Counted from the stretch's first letter, positions 8,415 to 17,432 are shown. The stretch: 64,000 nt of DNA from Leptospirillum sp. (GCA_027315205.1 DAHUYM010000001.1:248001-312000); one strand, 5' to 3'. The notes: generated from the letters alone by a model not told the origin. Numbers and translations: made by a program.

Positions 8415-9695
8415 CTACAAAAGCGTCATTACCATTCCCGTCAAGGGCTTGGGATAAAAATAGGTCGATTTCTGGGGCATCAGTTCCCCCCGCAAGGACA
8501 CCTCTTCCACGACCCGGGGAGAAGACGGCCTCAAAAGAAACGCGACGGGATATTCGCCGGCGGAGACTTTCCCGATCACTTCGTCCGCAGACTTGTTGTA
8601 CCGGAGCAGGTCTTCTTTTGCGACCCGCTCCGGCGTGATCCCCAGGGCAGGTCCCAAAACACCCTCCTGGAGCCAGAAGCTGTCCAGGCTCCGGACGCCG
8701 GGCTCTTTGGGCTGCTCGAGAGTCACGATCCTGAGCTCACCGGGCTCATGCCGCACAACTCCAAAAACGATACGGTTCGGGTCGGATTCGACGAGCCTCT
8801 TCAAAAACTCGGCCTTTTTTTCGACCGGATAGGTCGATTCGGTCTTGAGCACTCCCTTTTCCCCGAACAACGAGCCGATCCGGGACAGAGGCACGTTGTG
8901 TACAAGCCTGTGCGTCGGAAGAACCGTGAGCGATGGATCGTCCAGGGCGGCGAGGAAAACCGTGATGAATTCGTAGGGTGCCGACGGATCTGCCGATCGC
9001 GCACTTTGCCGGCGGGCATTCCGGTAGGCCAGGTAGGTCTCGTAGCGATGATGGCCGTCCGCGATGAAAAGGGGGATCCGGGAAAAATATTCCCGGACGA
9101 ACGCCACCGTGTCGGGATCGGTCACCGACGACAGGGCATGCCGGACACCGTCCTGGTCGGTGGAGGCGAACCGGGGCACGGTCTTTTCGTATAACCTCTT
9201 CACGACCTCTCCCTTGGGATCGGCGTAGAGGCAGAAAATCTGGCTGAATGATGCTTGGGTCGCCTTGAACAGGGCCATCCGGTCTTCTTTCGGACCCGCC
9301 AGGGTCTTTTCGTGAGGGTAGACAACCTTTTTATCCCATTCCTCGAGACGGATCCGTGCGATGAACCCGCGGATCGTCCGTTCCTTCTTCGTGAACGGAT
9401 CCGAAAACGTCATCGAATAGGGATAGATCGCAGGCGTCGGGTCGACCGTCAGAACTCCTTGCGACGTCATTCGGTCGAACTCTTTTCGGGCCTCGGTATA
9501 CCGGTTGCGGTCGGGAGTTTCGGGGGCCGGGGGAATCGGAAGCTCCAGCCGTATGACGTTGTTGGGGTCCTTCTTGTAAAACGCTTCCTGAGCCTCTTTC
9601 GAGATGATGTCGTAGGGAGGGGTCGTCAACCGGTCCATCGATTGTTTCAGGTCTTCGCGGTAGACCAAGCCGCGAAAAGGAATCAGTTCAGCCAC
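8415..9695 (-). CDS. DUF1015 family protein
   Basis: A 426-residue conserved protein of unknown biochemical role (DUF1015/COG4198). The N terminus AELIPFRGLVYR, TPPYDIIS and NVIRLELP are characteristic, as is FIADGHHRYETYLAYR in the central region. Its ATG lies at 9695. It is followed on the same strand, with a 48-bp gap, by the end of rluD in the opposite direction. Some genomes place this family beside serine or amino-acid metabolism genes, but nothing here confirms that. Confidence 0.9.
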   Translation of the reverse strand: MAELIPFRGLVYREDLKQSMDRLTTPPYDIISKEAQEAFYKKDPNNVIRLELPIPPAPETPDRNRYTEARKEFDRMTSQGVLTVDPTPAIYPYSMTFSDPFTKKERTIRGFIARIRLEEWDKKVVYPHEKTLAGPKEDRMALFKATQASFSQIFCLYADPKGEVVKRLYEKTVPRFASTDQDGVRHALSSVTDPDTVAFVREYFSRIPLFIADGHHRYETYLAYRNARRQSARSADPSAPYEFITVFLAALDDPSLTVLPTHRLVHNVPLSRIGSLFGEKGVLKTESTYPVEKKAEFLKRLVESDPNRIVFGVVRHEPGELRIVTLEQPKEPGVRSLDSFWLQEGVLGPALGITPERVAKEDLLRYNKSADEVIGKVSAGEYPVAFLLRPSSPRVVEEVSLRGELMPQKSTYFYPKPLTGMVMTLL

Positions 9696-9774
9696 ACGTG
9701 CATCCTTTCGGAAAGAGCGTTAACCGAATTTCGGGGGTTGGCCCAGAGCGGAAAAGTCCCGCCGGAGAAAAAGG

Positions 9775-10767
9775 TCAGAGATCCCTCTCGATGATGAAAT
9801 CGGAGAGAGCAAGAAGGTTCTGCTTGTGGGAAGAGTCCGGAAACGGATCCAGGGATTGCTTGGCTTTCCTCATGAAAAGCATCGCCTTTTCGAGCGAAAA
9901 CTCGAGCGATCCCGTCTCTTTCATCAGGCCCAGAACATCGCCCAACTGGAGAGCCGTGATTTCTCCCTGCCCCATCATACGCACAAGCTGCTCCCTTCGG
10001 GAGGCCGACGAATGCGCCAGGCAATGGAGAAGGGGAAGGGTCATCTTCCCTTCTGAAAGATCCTTTCCGAGGGTTTTTCCAAGCCGGTCCTCCCTCGCCA
10101 TATAGTCGAGGGTATCGTCCGCGACCTGAAAGGCCATTCCGATGTAGTACCCGAAGTCCTCAAGGGCTTTCTTTCCCGCCGTGTCCAGGTCGCCCAGAAT
10201 GGCGCCCATCCGGCAGGTACCTGCCGTCAGGGCGGCCGTCTTGCATTCGACTACCTTGAGGTAGTCTTCCTCTGTGGCGTCGAGATTGTTGTCGAGCATG
10301 AGCTCGAGAACCTCACCTTCGGACATTTTCCGGCACGCCAGCGTCAGGACGTCGTTGATCTCGTGGTTGTGGATGCCGGTGGCCATCCACAGCGCCGTGG
10401 CATAAAGGTAATCGCCGACAAGCACCGCCGACTGGTTCCCCCACAGCTGGTTCACGGCAGGCCTGCCGCGGCGCATTTCCGCGCGGTCCACGACATCGTC
10501 ATGCAGGAGGGTCGCCGTATGGATGAATTCGACGACGGCGGACAGAAGGACCATGTTGGAGCCCGAATACTCCGAAAGGCGGGAAGAGATGACCATCAGG
10601 AGGGGCCTTAGGCGTTTTCCACCGCTTCTTATAATATGGGTGGTCACGTCACGTATGGTCTCCGTTGTGCTTTCGCTGAACTGGAGGAGACAGTCCTCGA
10701 CCGCAAGGAGGTCCGGCTCATACTCGGCCCATACGTTTTTCAAACCGGTCGTTGACAGAGGATTCAT
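9775..10767 (-). CDS. ispB: polyprenyl diphosphate synthase (trans-prenyltransferase)
   Basis: A 330-residue E-type prenyltransferase that chains isopentenyl diphosphate onto allylic diphosphates, probably supplying the quinone side chain. The first aspartate-rich motif is HDDVVDRAEMRRG (about residues 90-102) and the second is VADDTLDY (about 217-224). GGKRLRP near residue 49 binds substrate. The exact product chain length (octaprenyl, heptaprenyl or other) cannot be read from sequence. It is transcribed divergently from the small membrane protein at 10883, sharing an intergenic region with an inverted repeat. Confidence 0.9.
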   Translation of the reverse strand: MNPLSTTGLKNVWAEYEPDLLAVEDCLLQFSESTTETIRDVTTHIIRSGGKRLRPLLMVISSRLSEYSGSNMVLLSAVVEFIHTATLLHDDVVDRAEMRRGRPAVNQLWGNQSAVLVGDYLYATALWMATGIHNHEINDVLTLACRKMSEGEVLELMLDNNLDATEEDYLKVVECKTAALTAGTCRMGAILGDLDTAGKKALEDFGYYIGMAFQVADDTLDYMAREDRLGKTLGKDLSEGKMTLPLLHCLAHSSASRREQLVRMMGQGEITALQLGDVLGLMKETGSLEFSLEKAMLFMRKAKQSLDPFPDSSHKQNLLALSDFIIERDL

Positions 10768-10776
10768 AGGGTATAA

Positions 10777-10799
10777 AATATGCCGGATTGGCGCATATT
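10777..10799. promoter_or_regulatory. operator-like inverted repeat between divergent genes
   Basis: AATATGC (10777-10783) and GCATATT (10793-10799) form a perfect 7-bp inverted repeat with 9-bp spacing, in the 115-bp gap between ispB (-) and the 105-residue membrane protein (+). It could be bound by a dimeric regulator; no match to a known regulator was recognised. Confidence 0.35.
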
Positions 10800-10882
10800 G
10801 TCAATCGGAAGAACCTTTTGACGGTCCGGAAAATCCGTATTCCCCGCGTTCCGGAAGGGATCCTTTCGAGGAGATACTGTTC

Positions 10883-11200
10883 ATGAGCGAAGACCCAAGA
10901 TCCCTTCAGCAAAACGAAGTCGCCCGAAACATCGAAAAGTCCCAGGGTCCGATCCCTTACTGGATGGTGGTGCTGACGATACTCGTCTATTCGGTCGCAC
11001 TCATCCTGAGCCTTCCCCTGTTCGGGGACCGGAAAGGAAGCCAGGCCATAGGCACATTTCTGAACCAGTCCCACACGCGTCCATGGGTCGATTACGGCAC
11101 CATCGCCGGAGGGTCGTACCTCGCGATCGGTTTTTTCGTCATATACTACGTGATGATGATCCGCCCCCGAAAAAAACATACCGGCGATTCCCCGGACTAA
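10883..11200 (+). CDS. small two-helix membrane protein
   Basis: A 105-residue protein not assigned to a family. It has a hydrophilic N terminus of about 24 residues and two hydrophobic spans: about 26-46 (beginning IPYWMVVLTILVYSVALIL) and about 72-95. A short basic tail follows (RPRKKH). The ATG at 10883 follows GAGGAG at 10869-10874; a longer in-frame extension upstream would run through the promoter region. The gene ends 10 bp before the site-2 protease gene and probably shares its transcript. The topology resembles small respiratory-chain or protease accessory proteins, but no haem or metal motif is present. Confidence 0.75.
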   Translation: MSEDPRSLQQNEVARNIEKSQGPIPYWMVVLTILVYSVALILSLPLFGDRKGSQAIGTFLNQSHTRPWVDYGTIAGGSYLAIGFFVIYYVMMIRPRKKHTGDSPD

Positions 11201-11210
11201 TCCCATCCCG

Positions 11211-12059
11211 ATGCCTTCCATCCGCCGGATCCGGTGGCTCCCCGTTCTGCTCTACCTGTCCACCGTTGTGACGACAACCGGCGCAGGAGCCTTGCTTTCG
11301 AGCCACAATCCGTTCCATTCCTTCCGATCCTTTTGCACAGGTTTTCCCTTTTCTCTCGTTTTGATGGCTATCCTGACGTTGCACGAAAGCGGACATATGC
11401 TTGCCGCACGAAAGCATGGCCTTCCGGTTTCCCTACCGTACTTCATACCGGCGCCCACCCTGATCGGAACGTTCGGTGCGATCATTCGCATGCCCCCGGT
11501 CGACCACAGCCGGAAAACGCTGTTCGACGTCGGAATAGCGGGGCCCATCGCCGGTCTCATACCATCCATCGTTGCCCTCGCATGGGGCATCCACCGTTCG
11601 ACGGCTCTTCCGGGTAGGTTGCCGTCGGGAGAAGGTCTCGAACTCGGAGACTCCCTCCTTTTTCGGGGATTGGCATCACTTGTCGGTCCGGAAGGAGGCC
11701 TTCACCAGACACTGGTCCTGGATCCCGTCGGATTCGCCGGATGGATGGGGATCTTGATCACGGCCATCAACCTCATCCCGGCCGGACAGCTCGACGGTGG
11801 CCACTTCTTCTACGCCCTGTGGGGGAACCGGTTCCACCGGAAGGCATGGTTCGCCGTCGTGGCATTGCTTCTTGGACTCGGGGGGCTGTACTGGAAGGGT
11901 TGGTGGATCTGGATGGCGTTCATCGTTCTCATGGGCCCGGGACACCCACCTGTTTCCGACGAGGAGAGCCGTTTGTCCGGAAAACGGCTGATCCTCGGCT
12001 ACTCGATGATCCTGATCGAAGCTCTGATTTTCGTTCCGGTCCCGTTCGTCGATCGTTGA
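11211..12059 (+). CDS. site-2 protease family (M50) membrane metalloprotease
   Basis: A 282-residue polytopic membrane protein. The zinc-binding HExxH reads HESGH within TLHESGHMLAARKHG, and the third ligand motif is NLIPAGQLDGGH. This matches intramembrane proteases that cleave membrane-anchored anti-sigma factors or signal-peptide remnants. No PDZ domain is present and the protein is short, resembling the COG0750/COG1994-type relatives rather than RseP. The start overlaps no gene and lies just after the small membrane protein, which may be a partner. The substrate is unknown. Confidence 0.88.
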   Translation: MPSIRRIRWLPVLLYLSTVVTTTGAGALLSSHNPFHSFRSFCTGFPFSLVLMAILTLHESGHMLAARKHGLPVSLPYFIPAPTLIGTFGAIIRMPPVDHSRKTLFDVGIAGPIAGLIPSIVALAWGIHRSTALPGRLPSGEGLELGDSLLFRGLASLVGPEGGLHQTLVLDPVGFAGWMGILITAINLIPAGQLDGGHFFYALWGNRFHRKAWFAVVALLLGLGGLYWKGWWIWMAFIVLMGPGHPPVSDEESRLSGKRLILGYSMILIEALIFVPVPFVDR

Positions 12060-12079
12060 TGCAACGCAGAAATTGAGGT

Positions 12080-12883
12080 TCAGGGCGGGGAGCAGGCCGA
12101 TTCGTTCAGCACCGAAAGCATTTCCCGATGGATCCGGCCATTGGAAGCCACGATGACCGGCCCCGTGAGCTCGTGTCTGCCCCCTTCACGGTCTGTGACC
12201 ATCCCACCGGCTTCCAGGACCATGAGACTTCCCGCCGCCGTGTCCCAGGGAGCCAGGCCGAGTTCCCAGAACCCGTCGAGGGAACCCGATGCCACGTAGC
12301 ACAGGTCGAGGGCTGCCGATCCCGTTCGTCGAAGTCCCTGCACCCTTCGGGAGAAACGGTTGAAGAGAGCCAGATTGCCCTTCGAAGGGTCTACCGGAAG
12401 GGTCGGGGCAAATCCGGTCGCCAGAAGGCTTTTCTGTAGACCTTCCGTCGACGTGACACCGATCGGCTTTCCGTCACGGAAGGCCCCCCCTCCGCGAAAC
12501 GCCTCGAATACCTGGTTCCTCAAAGGGTCGAAAACGATTCCGTACAGAACCTCTCCCTGCTCTTCGTATCCGATCGAGATCGCGAAGAATGGAAAATGGT
12601 GGGTGAAGTTCATCGTGCCGTCAAGCGGGTCAATGATCCAACGCCCGGTTCCCGAGCGGACAACGGCACCGCCTTCTTCTCCCAGGACGTTATGGTCCGG
12701 GAAAGATTCCTGGATAACCCGGATGATCTCCTTTTCCGAAGCCCAGTCGATTTCCGTGACGATGTCGGCGGCGCCTTTGTAACCGACTTCGATCTCCCTC
12801 CCGTACCCTTCCAGAAGAATTCGTCCGGCGCGCCGGACCGCTTCCCGACCCACACTTCCGATGACTTTCAGACCGTCTTCCAA
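12080..12883 (-). CDS. suhB: inositol-1-monophosphatase family protein
   Basis: A 267-residue Mg-dependent phosphatase of the SuhB/IMPase family. Metal-binding motifs are GEEGG near residue 70, WIIDPLDGTMNFTHHFP (about 86-102) and a C-terminal WDTAAGSLMVLEAGG (about 218-232). It likely dephosphorylates inositol or related sugar phosphates; SuhB homologues also act in rRNA transcription antitermination in enterobacteria, which cannot be judged here. It converges on the site-2 protease gene with 20 bp between stops. The 225-bp region upstream (12884-13108) separates it from the divergent membrane protein. Confidence 0.92.
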   Translation of the reverse strand: MEDGLKVIGSVGREAVRRAGRILLEGYGREIEVGYKGAADIVTEIDWASEKEIIRVIQESFPDHNVLGEEGGAVVRSGTGRWIIDPLDGTMNFTHHFPFFAISIGYEEQGEVLYGIVFDPLRNQVFEAFRGGGAFRDGKPIGVTSTEGLQKSLLATGFAPTLPVDPSKGNLALFNRFSRRVQGLRRTGSAALDLCYVASGSLDGFWELGLAPWDTAAGSLMVLEAGGMVTDREGGRHELTGPVIVASNGRIHREMLSVLNESACSPP

Positions 12884-13108
12884 ACCTCTCCCTCTTGGTT
12901 CGCCGGTACAAGATCGGACCGGCCTTCCCGGATCTTTTTCAGGAAATTAGAATAACAATAATCGATCCGATATGATACACTTTCACGCTGATCCTGCCGG
13001 AACGCGTACGCCTCGATGCGTCGGTCTCCCGGTTTTGCCGAATCCTCTCGCGACGGGAAACCCCGCCACCCGTTACGGGATTCTTTTGAGATCCGGAGGT
13101 ATCCCCTC

Positions 13109-13651
13109 ATGTTCGTCACTATCACCTTCATTCGCTGGCTCCATCTGGTGGGAGCCGCAGCACTCGTGGGCGGGATGATCCTTCAACTCTTCGTCGTCAG
13201 CCCTCTTCTTTCGGGAATCGATCCCACGCTCAGGGGAAAAATCGCCAAGAAAGCCTCGGATTTCTACCTGCCTGTTTTCTGGGTCAGCATGGCTCTTTTG
13301 ATCATCACCGGCGCCTTCGTTATTTTCGACCGTCTGGTTTCCCTTGAAAACATGGTATTTCCATACAAAAATTCCTACGAAACATTCTGGCTCCTGAAGC
13401 TCAGTTTCGTGGGCGCCATCGGACTTCTGGGAATCCTCATCGCTCGTCTTTCGAACGAGATCCGGGGCGTTTCGCAGAAACAGATGTCCACCCCCGGCGA
13501 CATGGCCCAGAACACGGTCCTCGAAAATCGCAAGGGCCGCCTTCGCCAAGCCGTCAGTCTCCTCAGGAACCTGAACGTGGTTTTGGGAATTTTTGTCCTT
13601 CTCTGGGCAGCCGTACTGCAAAACATCTTCGGATTGTTGATCCTCCGATAA
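13109..13651 (+). CDS. four-helix membrane protein, CopD-like
   Basis: A 180-residue membrane protein with about four transmembrane helices, beginning with MFVTITFIRWLHLVGAAALV. The W-L-H-L-x-G-A helix with a conserved histidine resembles CopD/DUF4149-type proteins, which may bind haem or copper. The ATG at 13109 is selected because CGGAGGT lies at 13094-13100; a longer in-frame ORF from 13016 lacks such a signal. The central loop after the third helix is basic and polar. PEP carboxylase follows 55 bp downstream. Function is not established. Confidence 0.7.
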   Translation: MFVTITFIRWLHLVGAAALVGGMILQLFVVSPLLSGIDPTLRGKIAKKASDFYLPVFWVSMALLIITGAFVIFDRLVSLENMVFPYKNSYETFWLLKLSFVGAIGLLGILIARLSNEIRGVSQKQMSTPGDMAQNTVLENRKGRLRQAVSLLRNLNVVLGIFVLLWAAVLQNIFGLLILR

Positions 13652-13706
13652 CAAATGGGCCGGCCCGGATCATCGAGCGGGCCATGAAATGCTTAAGGAG
13701 TCCCGG

Positions 13707-15269
13707 GTGCCGAAATCATTTAACAAACCTGTCCACCACCAGACCTTTCTCGACAGGAAGATTCCCACCACGATGGCGACGCAACATCCGGACAACGCGG
13801 GAGCTCCCTACTGGAAAGCGAACCATGATCCGTTCATCAGCACGCTGGACGAAATCGAAGAATGCTTTCGAAGCTATACCGACCTCGGATGCCAGGAATA
13901 CATGTGGGACTGGGAAGGGAAGTATGTGGACGAAGGCGTCGTCGACAAACTGTTTTCCCTCTACCACGACTATTTCGTAGAAAACCAGCTGGGGAAAGAC
14001 GTTTTCCTGACGTTCCGGCTTCCCAACATCTGGTACGAGAAGGAATACCGTATTGCCCGGGCCTATATCGGCATCCTGACATTCGAAGAACTGGCGAGGG
14101 ACCTTGGGCTGAACACTCCTCCGGTCTTCGAAGTCATCCTTCCAATGACCGACGAAGCCCAAAAAATGCTCTACCTCAAAACGACCTTCAAGAAGATCGC
14201 CAAGCTCAAAAGCCAGGTTTTCGAAGAGACTGCGGAACAGGTCGACCCCTCCTACCTCCAGGTCATTCCTCTGATCGAAGGCGTACCCCAGTTGACCGGG
14301 TCCCACACAATCCTGTCCGAGTATTCGGACCTCCACCAGAAGGAATATGGGGAAAAGCCCCGGTATCTCCGTCCCTTCATCGCGCGGTCCGATCCGGCCT
14401 TGAATGCCGGTTTCGTCCCCGCCACCATCGCCGCAAAGGTCGCGCTCTCCGAGTATTACCGCTTCGGCAACGAATCGGGAATCGCCATTTATCCGATCAT
14501 GGGCGTTGGATGCCTTCCGTTCAGAGGCGGCTTGTCCCCCTACACGGTCCCCCAGTTTCTCGAAGAATACCCGGGAGTCCGCACGGTCACGCTCCAGTCC
14601 GCATTCCGGTACGATTACCCGATCGACAAAGTCCGGGAAGCGATCCATTCACTGAACAGGACGCTGCCCTTCACGAAACCCCTGTCCTACACGGACGAGG
14701 AAATTCGGATGGGGGAACGGCTTGCGACCCTGTTTTCCGAGATCTATCAAAAAACGATCGAAGAAATCTCCGAGACGATCAACCAGGTTTCGTCCCATAT
14801 CCCGGCCCGGCGGGAACGGAAACTTCATATCGGTTTGTTCGGGTATTCGCGCGGCATCGGACAAAAGCGCCTTCCCAGAGCCATCAGCTTCACGGGAGCC
14901 CTTTACTCCCTGGGCATCCCTCCCGAACTCATCGCTATCGGACGGGGGATAGAACAGGCGAAACGCGAAAATCTCGAGGATGCCCTGTTTTCCTTTTGCA
15001 GGCACCTTAAAGAGGAACTCCGGCAGGCGGGGTATTATTTAAATCGGGAAAATCTCAAGTTTCTCGCCACGAGCGATCCGGCCTGGGAGCGCATCATCGA
15101 AGATATTTCGAAGGCCGAACAGTATTTCCGTTTCGAGCTTGGACCCGTCACGACCGAACACTACCTTCACAGAAACCTTGTTTCCAGCATTTTTTTCCTC
15201 ATGCAGGAAAACAAGGACGTTTCCCAGTATCTTTTTGACGCGGCCATCTTGAGAAAGTCGCTCGGATGA
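13707..15269 (+). CDS. ppcA: phosphoenolpyruvate carboxylase, archaeal type
   Basis: A roughly 520-residue enzyme forming oxaloacetate from PEP and bicarbonate. Its length and the N-terminal ATQHPDNAGAPYW motif mark it as the short archaeal-type PEPC, not the about 900-residue bacterial form. Other recognisable blocks are VIPLIEGVPQL, RPFIARSDPALNAG and KLHIGLFGYSRGIG. The GTG at 13707 is placed 6 nt after AAGGAG (13695-13700); an in-frame ATG at 13689 lies upstream of that site and is less likely. In an autotroph using the reductive TCA cycle this enzyme would supply oxaloacetate. Archaeal-type PEPC is uncommon in bacteria. Confidence 0.93.
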   Translation: MPKSFNKPVHHQTFLDRKIPTTMATQHPDNAGAPYWKANHDPFISTLDEIEECFRSYTDLGCQEYMWDWEGKYVDEGVVDKLFSLYHDYFVENQLGKDVFLTFRLPNIWYEKEYRIARAYIGILTFEELARDLGLNTPPVFEVILPMTDEAQKMLYLKTTFKKIAKLKSQVFEETAEQVDPSYLQVIPLIEGVPQLTGSHTILSEYSDLHQKEYGEKPRYLRPFIARSDPALNAGFVPATIAAKVALSEYYRFGNESGIAIYPIMGVGCLPFRGGLSPYTVPQFLEEYPGVRTVTLQSAFRYDYPIDKVREAIHSLNRTLPFTKPLSYTDEEIRMGERLATLFSEIYQKTIEEISETINQVSSHIPARRERKLHIGLFGYSRGIGQKRLPRAISFTGALYSLGIPPELIAIGRGIEQAKRENLEDALFSFCRHLKEELRQAGYYLNRENLKFLATSDPAWERIIEDISKAEQYFRFELGPVTTEHYLHRNLVSSIFFLMQENKDVSQYLFDAAILRKSLG

Positions 15270-15316
15270 CGGTGCGTCGGATCCTTTCCCTGCACGCAGC
15301 AAGGATGTCCTGAACG

Positions 15317-15622
15317 ATGATACCCCTCGAAAAACGCCTTTTCCTGAAGATTTTTATCCCTCTTGTGATCGTGACCCTCATCGGTTGGATCCTCTATTCC
15401 GTTTCGGACCCACTGATGAAGGGGGCGGCTCTTGTTGCCCTTCTCTTTTTCGTCACGTTCGGTGTGTTCGTCATCCGGAAACAGTGGCAGAACCGGGACG
15501 ATTTCAAGATCCCGCCATGGATCTTCATCACGCTGATCGTGATTTTCATCGCGTTTTTTTCTTTGGTGGGAGCCATACCCATTCTTACCATGTTCACCAA
15601 GCCTCCGGCGGACATCCCCTAG
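15317..15622 (+). CDS. small membrane protein, three predicted helices
   Basis: A 101-residue hydrophobic protein with spans at about 10-28, 33-52 and 66-92 and a short basic loop RKQWQNRDD between the second and third. No family was recognised. ATG at 15317, 47 bp after the PEP carboxylase stop, so it may be cotranscribed. The end is followed by the AT-rich lpxC promoter region. Confidence 0.65.
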   Translation: MIPLEKRLFLKIFIPLVIVTLIGWILYSVSDPLMKGAALVALLFFVTFGVFVIRKQWQNRDDFKIPPWIFITLIVIFIAFFSLVGAIPILTMFTKPPADIP

Positions 15623-15699
15623 ACGGGTCCTGTCGGAAGTGTGCAACACCCTGAAGCTCTTTTGCGACAATCGGTCGGTCCGATCCCTCCCTCCCTCCT

Positions 15700-15728
15700 T
15701 TGTCAAAATTTTTTTAAATCCATATATA
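15700..15728 (+). promoter_or_regulatory. probable lpxC promoter
   Basis: TTGTCA (15700-15705) and TATATA (15723-15728) are spaced by exactly 17 bp, in the AT-rich 200-bp gap before lpxC. The predicted transcript start is about 85-90 nt upstream of the ATG. Confidence 0.55.
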
Positions 15729-15740
15729 AAAAAGATTTAA
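15714..15740. promoter_or_regulatory. inverted repeat straddling the lpxC -10 box
   Basis: TTAAATC (15714-15720) and GATTTAA (15734-15740) form a perfect 7-bp inverted repeat enclosing the -10 element, a position suited to a repressor site. The binding protein is unknown. Confidence 0.4.
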
Positions 15741-15823
15741 TTTATCCGGCCAAAAAAATCTACCCTTAGGCACGATTTGTGCTGTCTATGAAGCCAAACG
15801 ATGATTCGCAAGGAGGAGTTCGG

Positions 15824-16726
15824 ATGCGATACCAAAGGACGCTCAAAAAACCGGTAGAACTTAAAGGTCTCGGACTTCATACCGGAAAGGAAATCCATGT
15901 ACGGATCCTTCCGGCTCCGGAAGAGACCGGAATCATCTTCGTCAGGACGGATCTCTCGGGTATGACGCTTCCGGCCCTGGTCGACCATGTCTCGCCCGAT
16001 CGCTCCATCCTTTCGACGACACTCGGAGAAGGCCGCTTGACGGTCCAGACGGTCGAACATCTCATGTCTGCCGCTAACGGTCTTTATCTCGACAACCTCC
16101 GGGTGGAGCTCGACGGACCCGAACTCCCCATACTGGATGGGAGCGCCTACCCCTACACCGTTTTGTTCCGGGAAGCCGGCATCGTCGACCAGTCCCGCAG
16201 GCAATTCTTCTATACCGTTTCCAAAGTCGTAGAGTTCTCGGAAGGGGACAAGTGGATCCGGGTCGAACCGTCTTATCACCTCTCGGTTTCCTACAGGATC
16301 GCCTTCGGGGACCGTCTCACCCAGGAACGCGTCTTTGTTCTGACGAAGAAGGAATTCGAGCGGGAGATCGCTCAGGCTAAAACGTTCTGCTTCTTAAGCG
16401 ATGTCGAAAAGATGCGGGAGATGGGGCTGGTCAAGGGAGGTTCCCTGGAAAACGCCCTCGTCATCGGGGACGACGGCGTGATCAACCCGGAATACCAGAC
16501 CTATCCGGACGAGTTCGTGCGGCACAAGATCCTGGATTTTCTGGGCGACATCCGTCTGCTCGACCGTCCCCTCATCGGTGCATTCGCGGTCCTGAAGGGC
16601 GGACATGCTTTCCATACACGATTTCTTTCGTTCCTGATCGAAGAAAATCTTCTCGTTCGGGTGGATGCGCCGATCCCGGCTCCTTCTTCCTGGTCTCCCC
16701 TCGCATGTCCGATACCTATCGGTTGA
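15824..16726 (+). CDS. lpxC: UDP-3-O-acyl-N-acetylglucosamine deacetylase
   Basis: A 300-residue zinc amidase carrying out the committed step of lipid A synthesis. Zinc and catalytic residues lie in VQTVEHLMSA (about residue 80) and EFVRHKILDFLGD (about 235-247), with a final histidine in GGHAFHT. The KGLGLHTG opening is typical. The ATG at 15824 lies 7 nt after AGGAGGAG. Its presence shows the organism makes a lipopolysaccharide-bearing outer membrane. The stop is 4 bp from the convergent lipoprotein gene. Confidence 0.95.
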   Translation: MRYQRTLKKPVELKGLGLHTGKEIHVRILPAPEETGIIFVRTDLSGMTLPALVDHVSPDRSILSTTLGEGRLTVQTVEHLMSAANGLYLDNLRVELDGPELPILDGSAYPYTVLFREAGIVDQSRRQFFYTVSKVVEFSEGDKWIRVEPSYHLSVSYRIAFGDRLTQERVFVLTKKEFEREIAQAKTFCFLSDVEKMREMGLVKGGSLENALVIGDDGVINPEYQTYPDEFVRHKILDFLGDIRLLDRPLIGAFAVLKGGHAFHTRFLSFLIEENLLVRVDAPIPAPSSWSPLACPIPIG

Positions 16727-16730
16727 CGCT

Positions 16731-17432
16731 TCAGCGCACCTTCGGCAGTTTGGAAACCAGTCCGTTCACGGCCACTTTAGCGTCCTTTTCGAACGGTGCG
16801 GGAACGGCGGGAAAGAACAGATACACATAACCGCGGGCTTCGCCGTATCCGCTCCAGACAATCTCTTTTTCCCAACCGTCCCAGAGCCTTCCGAATATCC
16901 TGACATGCTGGGCTCCTCCCGCGATCTCCGCATACCGGATGTCGGTCTGCAGAAGGTAGCGGACTCCCAGTCTCTTCGACAGTCGGTCGATCCCTTCGAC
17001 ACGGCCCACAACGTTGGGCGATGCGGTGGCCACAAGATGTTCCACCCAGGGCTTGTCTTTCGATCCCTTCACGAGGACATCTATATCGGCGGTCGAGACC
17101 GTCTTCACATTGGGAAAGCGGCGTTTGACGGCATCCTGCAACGTAGATTCGATGAATGCCTTTTCCTCCGGCGTCGCCTCGTTTTGACGGACCGGCAAAA
17201 GGGCAATCCCATCCCTGGCAAGCAAGCCGGCCGAAAAGCTTTTGCTGCTATAGGACAAAACGGATAGGTCGTTGATAGTCTTGGGATCCGACAGATCGTT
17301 GATGAACGTGGTGCACGACGAGAGGAAAAGTGCGAGGACGACCGCACCCAGCCCCGAACTAAACGTCCGGAGGTTCCGACTCTTCGGGACTGTCGAGGAG
17401 CTGTTTGAAATCTGGATGATCCGGAATCTGAT
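16731..17432 (-). CDS. putative lipoprotein of unknown function, start uncertain
   Basis: The frame encodes a lipobox VVLALFLSSC with the modified cysteine at 17313-17315, followed by a mature domain of roughly 194 residues with no recognised family; a GNA1162/CsgG-like fold is possible. No ATG, GTG or TTG lies in frame between the lipobox and the ATG at 17489, which would give a signal region of about 59 residues. The coordinates used here begin at an ATC (17432) placed 6 nt after GGAGG; the alternative is ATG 17489. Either way the gene starts inside the 3' end of the bifunctional-nuclease gene. It converges on lpxC with a 4-bp gap. Confidence 0.6.
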   Translation of the reverse strand: MRFRIIQISNSSSTVPKSRNLRTFSSGLGAVVLALFLSSCTTFINDLSDPKTINDLSVLSYSSKSFSAGLLARDGIALLPVRQNEATPEEKAFIESTLQDAVKRRFPNVKTVSTADIDVLVKGSKDKPWVEHLVATASPNVVGRVEGIDRLSKRLGVRYLLQTDIRYAEIAGGAQHVRIFGRLWDGWEKEIVWSGYGEARGYVYLFFPAVPAPFEKDAKVAVNGLVSKLPKVR

